DNA from: Alcanivorax limicola
Lineage (GTDB): Bacteria; Pseudomonadota; Gammaproteobacteria; Pseudomonadales; Alcanivoracaceae
NCBI RefSeq assembly: GCF_019931215.1
Contig: NZ_JAIOUB010000004.1
Coordinates: 1-64,000 of the forward strand
Reading direction: 5' to 3'
DNA length: 64,000 nucleotides
The position numbers and the translations under genes were made by a program. This document shows positions 59,105 through 64,000 of the stretch, one piece after another. Position 1 is the first letter of the stretch, and every line of letters starts with the position of its first letter. The notes below the pieces were generated by a model that was given only the letters and a program-made list of their open reading frames with translations, ran no database searches and was not told the DNA's origin.

Positions 59105-59136
59105 GTGCCACAGTGCAAGAGTGCCACAGTGCAAGA
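59105..59136. repeat. 16-bp perfect tandem duplication upstream of the DUF2333 gene
   Basis: GTGCCACAGTGCAAGA occurs twice without a gap (59105-59120 and 59121-59136), in the leader of the minus-strand gene. Confidence 0.95.
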
Positions 59137-59234
59137 CTGTAGCGTACCTGCAGTCGTTGATCACTGGCAGATGCGGCCAATCGCCACACAGCAGACTCAC
59201 AGTGTCTCTGATATCCTTGCTGCTCAAACGTTAC

Positions 59235-59254
59235 TCTGACCGGATCTGACCGGA
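59235..59254. repeat. 10-bp perfect tandem duplication at the dsbD start
   Basis: TCTGACCGGA occurs at 59235-59244 and 59245-59254; the last base is the A of the dsbD ATG. Confidence 0.9.
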
Positions 59255-61245
59255 TGACCTGCTTGCTGATGACCCAAAGCGCCCGCCCCTCGTCTCTGGC
59301 CATGCCTGCCCGCCGCATCGGCTATCTGCTGACCGCGCTGCTGATGCTGGTCCTGTGCTCCCCTGCCAGCGCATTGCTGGGGCGCGATGACCGCGGCAGC
59401 AGCTTGTTTGGTGGCGGTGGCAACGACCTGCCGACCGCAGAGCAGGCGATCCGCATCAATGCCTCGGCCGATCTCGAGAACCAGGCCATCGATCTCACCT
59501 TTGACGTCGTTGATGACGTCTATCTTTATCAGCACGGCTTTGCCTTCCGCCTGCGGGATACCCACGGCAATCTGATCGAAGACTTTGCCGACTTCGAGGT
59601 CCCTGACGGCACTCTCAAGGATGACGAGCTGTTCGGGCGGGTGCAGGTGTACTACGGCATGCTGAACCTGAGTTTGCCCCTGTCCTCGATCCCGCTCACC
59701 GAGACAGTGCTGGAGGTGGATTACCAGGGCTGTATCGAGGATGTGTTGTGCTACCCGCCATTGACCCGGGAGCTGCCGCTGACGTTTGTCAGCGCGGAGA
59801 ACCTGGCATTCGGTGCGCCCGCGGAGGCGCCAGGCGCCCGCAGCGAAGGCAGCTTTTTCGGGACCCTGGGCTCTCAGGATGCCGGCGCCTTTTCTCGCTG
59901 GATGGGTGATCAGAATCTGATCATGGTGACGCTGCTGTTCTTTGCTGGCGGCTTGCTCCTGGCGTTCACACCCTGCGTGTTCCCCATGGTGCCGATTCTC
60001 TCCGGCATCATTGCCGGGCAATCGCACCCTACTGCCCGGCGCGGTTTCCTGCTCAGCAGCGCCTATGTGCTGGGCATGGCCGTGCCCTATACCCTTGCCG
60101 GGCTGCTGGTGGCCGTCTTCGGGGCACGCCTGAACCTGCAATATCTGCTGCAACAACCCGCAGCCATCATTACCTCCGCCGTTATCTTCATCGTGCTGGC
60201 GCTGGGCATGTTCGGCGTCTTCCGCCTGCAGCTGCCCGCCTTTCTCCGGGACCGTCTCAGCACTGCGGGCAGCCATCGGCGGCAAGGCTCACTGGGCGGC
60301 GCAGCCTTGCTGGGGGGCATTTCTGCCCTGGTGGTCTCGCCCTGCGTGACGCCGATTCTTGCCGGCGCGCTGCTGTACGTGGCCAGCAGTGGTGACGCTG
60401 CGACCGGCGCCCTGTCGTTGTTTGCCCTGTCACTCGGCATGGGCGTACCGCTGATTCTGTTCGGCACCGGCGGCAGCCATCTGCTGCCTCGCGCGGGCAC
60501 CTGGATGGAAGACATCACGCGCTTCTTCGGCGTCGTGATGCTCGGTGTGGCCATCTGGCTGCTGGACCGCATCATTCCGCCGGGCGTCACGCTGGGGCTT
60601 TACGGCATCCTGCTGGCGGTCTACGGGGTGCAGCTGGGCGCACTGGAACCTGCTGGCGACAGCAGCCGGCTCAAGCGCGGCCTGGCGCTGGTGCTGGCCC
60701 TGTACGGCGCCGTTATGGTGGTGGGCGCGGCCAGCGGCGGTACGGACCCCTGGCAGCCGTTGAGCCACACGTCATCCACCACGTCATCTGCCGCCACAGG
60801 GTCCGCGGCGGGCACGCCGACCACCGAAGGTAACGAGGAAGGCATTCGGCATCCGCCAGCGGGACACTATGACTTCGTCGACGTCACGGGGCGCGAAGCA
60901 CTGCAGTCCGTACTCCGCGACGCGCAGGCAGCGGGCCAGCCGGTACTGGTGGATTTCTTTGCCGAGTGGTGCGTCGCCTGCAAGGTGCTGGAAGAGACCA
61001 CACTCAGTGACGCCGACGTACTGGCAGCCATGCAGGGCCGCGACATGTTGCTGGTGCGCGCGGACGTCACGCGTATTACCCGGGACAATCAGGCCATCAT
61101 GGCGGACTACAACATCTTCGGCCTGCCCAGCCTGGTCTTTCTGGCCGCTGATGGCGAAGAAGTCGCTGACAGCCGCGTCCTCGGTGAAATGAGCCCGGAG
61201 CGCTTTCTGACTCACCTGAACACGCGGGTATTTCCGTCGATATGA
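59254..61245 (+). CDS. dsbD: Thiol:disulfide interchange protein DsbD
   Basis: DsbD carries electrons from cytoplasmic thioredoxin to the periplasm. All three redox pairs are visible: the alpha domain QGCIEDVLCYPP, the membrane part FTPCVFPMVPIL plus SPCVTPILAGALL, and the C-terminal thioredoxin-like gamma domain EWCVACKVLEE. There are eight or so membrane helices. The signal peptide is preceded by about 15 extra residues from the ATG at 59254, so starts at 59269 or 59305 are also possible. The exported glutaredoxin at 50530 is a potential partner. Confidence 0.95.
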   Translation: MTCLLMTQSARPSSLAMPARRIGYLLTALLMLVLCSPASALLGRDDRGSSLFGGGGNDLPTAEQAIRINASADLENQAIDLTFDVVDDVYLYQHGFAFRLRDTHGNLIEDFADFEVPDGTLKDDELFGRVQVYYGMLNLSLPLSSIPLTETVLEVDYQGCIEDVLCYPPLTRELPLTFVSAENLAFGAPAEAPGARSEGSFFGTLGSQDAGAFSRWMGDQNLIMVTLLFFAGGLLLAFTPCVFPMVPILSGIIAGQSHPTARRGFLLSSAYVLGMAVPYTLAGLLVAVFGARLNLQYLLQQPAAIITSAVIFIVLALGMFGVFRLQLPAFLRDRLSTAGSHRRQGSLGGAALLGGISALVVSPCVTPILAGALLYVASSGDAATGALSLFALSLGMGVPLILFGTGGSHLLPRAGTWMEDITRFFGVVMLGVAIWLLDRIIPPGVTLGLYGILLAVYGVQLGALEPAGDSSRLKRGLALVLALYGAVMVVGAASGGTDPWQPLSHTSSTTSSAATGSAAGTPTTEGNEEGIRHPPAGHYDFVDVTGREALQSVLRDAQAAGQPVLVDFFAEWCVACKVLEETTLSDADVLAAMQGRDMLLVRADVTRITRDNQAIMADYNIFGLPSLVFLAADGEEVADSRVLGEMSPERFLTHLNTRVFPSI

Positions 61246-61343
61246 CGGGGATTATGGCGTGACTGACCAGTCTTAGTTGTAAGGAAACTTGTAAAGGCCT
61301 TTTCTCGCCCGCTTTTTCCCCCTAGTATTGACTCAAACCGCGA

Positions 61344-61367
61344 AAGCCGCCCCTTTAGGCGGCTTTT
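61344..61367 (+). terminator. Rho-independent terminator after dsbD
   Basis: AAGCCGCC and GGCGGCTT form an 8-bp stem with a 6-nt loop, followed by TT. It lies 98 bp downstream of dsbD and 54 bp before aroQ. Its placement between them could also make it a leader hairpin. Confidence 0.65.
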
Positions 61368-61420
61368 GCCATCCAGTTCACAACTTTTCACCGCATTTGC
61401 TCCGTAGCGAGGAGGCTCCA

Positions 61421-61870
61421 GTGGCATCGATACTGGTTTTGCACGGCCCCAACCTGAATCTGCTGGGCACCCGCGAGCCGGAAACCTACGGCCACACGAC
61501 ACTGGAGCAGATCAATAATGGCCTGCGGGAACAGGCCAGTGCCGGCGGGCATCACCTGCAATGGCTGCAAAGCAATGCCGAGTACGAACTGGTGGAGCGC
61601 ATCCACAGCGCCCGCACCGAGGGCATCGATTTCATTCTGATCAACCCGGCCGCCTTTACCCATACCAGTGTCGCCCTGCGCGATGCACTGCTGGGTGTGG
61701 CCATTCCGTTTATCGAGATTCATCTTTCCAACACGCACCGGCGCGAAGATTTCCGCCAGCATTCCTATTTTTCTGACATCGCTGTCGGCGTTATTTGCGG
61801 CCTGGGGGCGGACGGCTATCGTCTGGCTCTGGATGCGGCAATCAAACGACTTGCCGACGGCGGACACTGA
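61421..61870 (+). CDS. aroQ: 3-dehydroquinate dehydratase, type II
   Basis: The third step of the shikimate pathway, making 3-dehydroshikimate. Sequence features are [21 protein letters not shown], with the catalytic Tyr, [17 protein letters not shown] and [15 protein letters not shown]. The start is GTG at 61421, directly after GAGGAGG; the in-frame ATG at 61328 would include the terminator hairpin and is rejected. The length is 149 residues, normal for the type II dodecameric enzyme. The order aroQ-accB-accC is common in gammaproteobacteria. Confidence 0.96.
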   Translation: MASILVLHGPNLNLLGTREPETYGHTTLEQINNGLREQASAGGHHLQWLQSNAEYELVERIHSARTEGIDFILINPAAFTHTSVALRDALLGVAIPFIEIHLSNTHRREDFRQHSYFSDIAVGVICGLGADGYRLALDAAIKRLADGGH

Positions 61871-61912
61871 CCCACTGACACAGACGCAGAAGACGTAAAG
61901 GGCAATAAGTCT

Positions 61913-62383
61913 ATGGATATTCGCAAGGTCAAGAAGCTGATCGAACTGCTGGAAGAGTCCGGTATCGACGAGCTGGAAATTCATGAAGGGGAGGAATCGG
62001 TACGCATCAGCCGTGGCAACCGCAATGCCTACCCGCCCCAGCAGATGTATGCCGCCATGCCGCCGCAAGCCCCCCAGCCGGCTCAGCCAGCACCGGGCGC
62101 ACGCAGCGAGGGTGACGACACAGGGAAGGATGGCAAATCCCTGCCGCCGGGCCACCTGGTGCGCTCCCCCATGGTCGGCACTTTCTATCGCTCCCCGTCC
62201 CCCGGCGCGGCCATGTTTGTGGATGTCGGCCAGCAGGTCAAAGCAGGCGATGTGCTGTGCATTGTCGAAGCCATGAAGATGATGAATCAGATCGAGGCTG
62301 ACAAAACCGGCACCATCGAAGCAGTACTGGTGGAAGACGGTGAGCCGGTGGAATACGACCAGCCGCTTTTCATTATCGGTTGA
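61913..62383 (+). CDS. accB: Biotin carboxyl carrier protein of acetyl-CoA carboxylase
   Basis: AccB holds the biotin that is carboxylated by AccC. The biotinylation site is the Lys in [12 protein letters not shown], within the C-terminal lipoyl-like domain ([17 protein letters not shown]). The N-terminal helix is [15 protein letters not shown], and a Pro/Ala/Gln-rich linker connects the two. The stop lies inside the first unit of a 12-bp tandem repeat. Confidence 0.97.
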   Translation: MDIRKVKKLIELLEESGIDELEIHEGEESVRISRGNRNAYPPQQMYAAMPPQAPQPAQPAPGARSEGDDTGKDGKSLPPGHLVRSPMVGTFYRSPSPGAAMFVDVGQQVKAGDVLCIVEAMKMMNQIEADKTGTIEAVLVEDGEPVEYDQPLFIIG

Positions 62384-62413
62384 ATAGCCGGTTGAATAGC
62401 CGGTTGAATCGTC
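62378..62413 (+). repeat. 12-bp tandem repeat x3 at the accB stop codon
   Basis: GGTTGAATAGCC occurs at 62378-62389 and 62390-62401, then GGTTGAATCGTC at 62402-62413. The first unit includes the accB stop codon and terminal Gly, so each further unit would carry another in-frame TGA. Confidence 0.92.
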
Positions 62414-62486
62414 GGCTGAGCGCGCTCACCTGTCCGAGAATCCTTGCCTGCCGTACGCGGCAGGCAACAATTGAGAGCCTGACACC

Positions 62487-63830
62487 ATGCTGCGAAAAGT
62501 AGTCATTGCCAACCGTGGCGAGATTGCCCTGCGCATTCTGCGTGCCTGCAAGGAGATGGGCATTCGTACCGTTGCCGTTTACTCCACGGCAGACAGCGAA
62601 TTGATGCACGTGCGCCTGGCGGATGAGTCGGTCTGTATTGGCCCGGCCCCCTCCAGCGAGTCTTATCTGAATATTCCGGCGATCATCAGCGCCGCCGAAG
62701 TTACCGATGCCGACGCGATTCACCCCGGCTACGGCTTCCTCGCCGAGAACGCCGATTTCGCCGAGTGCGTGGAACGCTCGGGGTTCATCTTTATCGGGCC
62801 GCGCGCTGACACCATCCGCCTGATGGGCAACAAGGTATCGGCCATCGAGGCCATGAAAGCCGCTGGCGTACCGACGGTGCCCGGCTCCGACGGCCCGGTG
62901 GGCGAAGACGGCGAGCGCGCGCTGGAACTGGCAGAGCAGATCGGCTACCCGGTGATCATCAAGGCCGCAGCAGGCGGTGGTGGTCGCGGCATGCGCGTAG
63001 TGGAGAAGTCCGCCGCGCTGCTGAATGCCATCACGCTGACGCGCTCGGAAGCCAAGAACGCGTTCGGCGACGACACCGTTTATATGGAGAAATTTCTCCA
63101 GCATCCGCGACATGTGGAAATCCAGGTACTGGCCGACGGCCAGGGCCATGCCATCCATCTCGGTGACCGCGATTGCTCCCTGCAACGCCGTCACCAGAAA
63201 GTGGTGGAAGAAGCGCCAGCGCCGGGCATCCCTGATGCACTGCGCGAAGAAGTGGCCCAGCGCTGCGTCCGTGCCTGCATTGAAATTGGCTACCGTGGCG
63301 CCGGCACCTTCGAATTTCTTTATGAAGACGGCGGCTTCTACTTCATCGAGATGAACACCCGCGTGCAGGTGGAGCATCCGGTAACCGAAATGGTCACCGG
63401 CGTGGACATCGTCAAGGAACAGCTGCGCATCGCTGCGGGCGAGCCCCTGTCCTTGCGTCAGGAGGATGTAGTCATCACCGGTCACGCCATTGAAGTCCGA
63501 CTCAATGCCGAGCACCCGGAGCGTTTCACGCCCAGCCCCGGCGCCATCAGCTACTACCATCCACCCGGTGGCAATGGCATTCGCGTGGACTCGCATATCT
63601 ACACCGGCTACACCGTGCCGCCCTACTACGACTCCCTGATCGCCAAGATCATCACCTGGGGGCCGGACCGGGCCAATGCCTTTGCCCGCATGCGCAATGC
63701 GCTGGAAGAGGTCGTGATCGAAGGCATCTTTACCAATGTGCCGCTGCACCGGGACAAGATCTTCCGTGACCCGGCATTCGAGGAAGGCGGCGTGGATATT
63801 CACCACCTCGAATCGAAACTGCGGAGCTGA
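62487..63830 (+). CDS. accC: Biotin carboxylase subunit of acetyl-CoA carboxylase
   Basis: It carboxylates biotin on AccB with ATP and bicarbonate. The ATP-grasp enzyme has 447 residues, with [20 protein letters not shown] at the N-terminus, the nucleotide loop [14 protein letters not shown], and [15 protein letters not shown] and [14 protein letters not shown], which carries catalytic residues. It lies 103 bp after accB and forms the accB-accC operon with prmA following. Confidence 0.98.
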   Translation: MLRKVVIANRGEIALRILRACKEMGIRTVAVYSTADSELMHVRLADESVCIGPAPSSESYLNIPAIISAAEVTDADAIHPGYGFLAENADFAECVERSGFIFIGPRADTIRLMGNKVSAIEAMKAAGVPTVPGSDGPVGEDGERALELAEQIGYPVIIKAAAGGGGRGMRVVEKSAALLNAITLTRSEAKNAFGDDTVYMEKFLQHPRHVEIQVLADGQGHAIHLGDRDCSLQRRHQKVVEEAPAPGIPDALREEVAQRCVRACIEIGYRGAGTFEFLYEDGGFYFIEMNTRVQVEHPVTEMVTGVDIVKEQLRIAAGEPLSLRQEDVVITGHAIEVRLNAEHPERFTPSPGAISYYHPPGGNGIRVDSHIYTGYTVPPYYDSLIAKIITWGPDRANAFARMRNALEEVVIEGIFTNVPLHRDKIFRDPAFEEGGVDIHHLESKLRS

Positions 63831-63835
63831 CACCT

Positions 63836-64000
63836 GTGCCCTGGCTGCAACTGCACATCCCCAGCACCGCCGACGCGGCGGAGCAGGTTGAAGACGCCCT
63901 GATGGCACTGGGGGCCAATGCCGTCACGCTCAGCGACGCCGCAGACCAGCCCTTGTTCGAACCGCCGCCCGGGGCAACGCCCCTGTGGCGCGAAACCGTA
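63836..64000 (+). CDS. prmA: Ribosomal protein L11 methyltransferase, 5' part
   Basis: PrmA trimethylates ribosomal protein L11. Only the N-terminal 55 residues are inside the window: PWLQLHIPSTADAAEQVEDA, LGANAVTLSDAADQPLFEP, then TPLWRETV, which matches the PrmA N-terminal domain. The start is GTG at 63836, 5 bp after accC. The SAM-binding domain lies outside. Confidence 0.9.
   Translation, partial: MPWLQLHIPSTADAAEQVEDALMALGANAVTLSDAADQPLFEPPPGATPLWRETV

Overview
The window is a high-GC chromosomal segment of a Gram-negative bacterium. Gene order (rsfS-rlmH-mrdA-rodA-mltB-rlpA-dacA, then ybeD, lipB-lipA; exbB-exbD-exbD-tonB; mpl/ubiX; accB-accC-prmA) and the protein sequences fit a marine gammaproteobacterium, most likely an Alcanivorax-type Oceanospirillales. 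That placement is inference from recognised protein families, not from a marker gene. No rRNA, tRNA, prophage or CRISPR array was found.

1-14051 is the unusual part. A direct repeat carrying rsfS and rlmH occurs twice, 13,270 bp apart. It is identical for at least 714 bp, but the last 70 bp of rlmH differ by six silent changes plus one extra codon. Between the copies lies an AT-richer accessory island. On the minus strand, from right to left, it holds three small secreted two-cysteine proteins, a 2,389-residue Sec-exported SpvB/Rhs protein ending in an HExxH metallopeptidase-like domain, a 4-nt-overlapping secreted protein that is probably its immunity factor, an orphan Rhs C-terminal fragment, a decayed IS3-family element beside a scrap of Rhs core, and a Fic AMP-transferase. 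Three consecutive 22-bp repeats lie directly after the first rlmH. A decayed nadD 3' end precedes the second rsfS. The layout recalls staphylococcal SCC elements, which also enter the 3' end of rlmH, but no recombinase gene is visible here.

13177-26694 is the cell-wall elongation and lipoate region: RsfS, RlmH, PBP2, RodA, MltB, RlpA, PBP5-type DacA, a D-amino-acid aminotransferase, YbeD, LipB and LipA. A fused beta-helix/diheme-cytochrome lipoprotein sits between ybeD and lipB.

26716-35572 contains PbpG, an LPS heptosyltransferase, a lipoprotein, a DUF3300 protein, ArfB, a TonB-dependent receptor, and an AraC regulator divergent from a sterol-desaturase-type hydroxylase. 35670-46219 contains an SRPBCC protein, NlpE, a Fur-box-preceded exbB-exbD-exbD-tonB operon, a serine hydrolase, a chromate transporter, a porin, UbiX, membrane proteins and Mpl. 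46385-64000 contains PPi-dependent phosphofructokinase, a run of large palindromic intergenic elements, a DUF2459 lipoprotein, a DEAD-box helicase, a DUF4124-glutaredoxin protein, an SLC13 transporter, an RND efflux pair, inorganic pyrophosphatase, a DUF2333 protein, DsbD, AroQ, AccB, AccC and the start of PrmA.

Short perfect or near-perfect tandem repeats (9-24 bp units, 2-4 copies) recur at gene starts and ends throughout the window.
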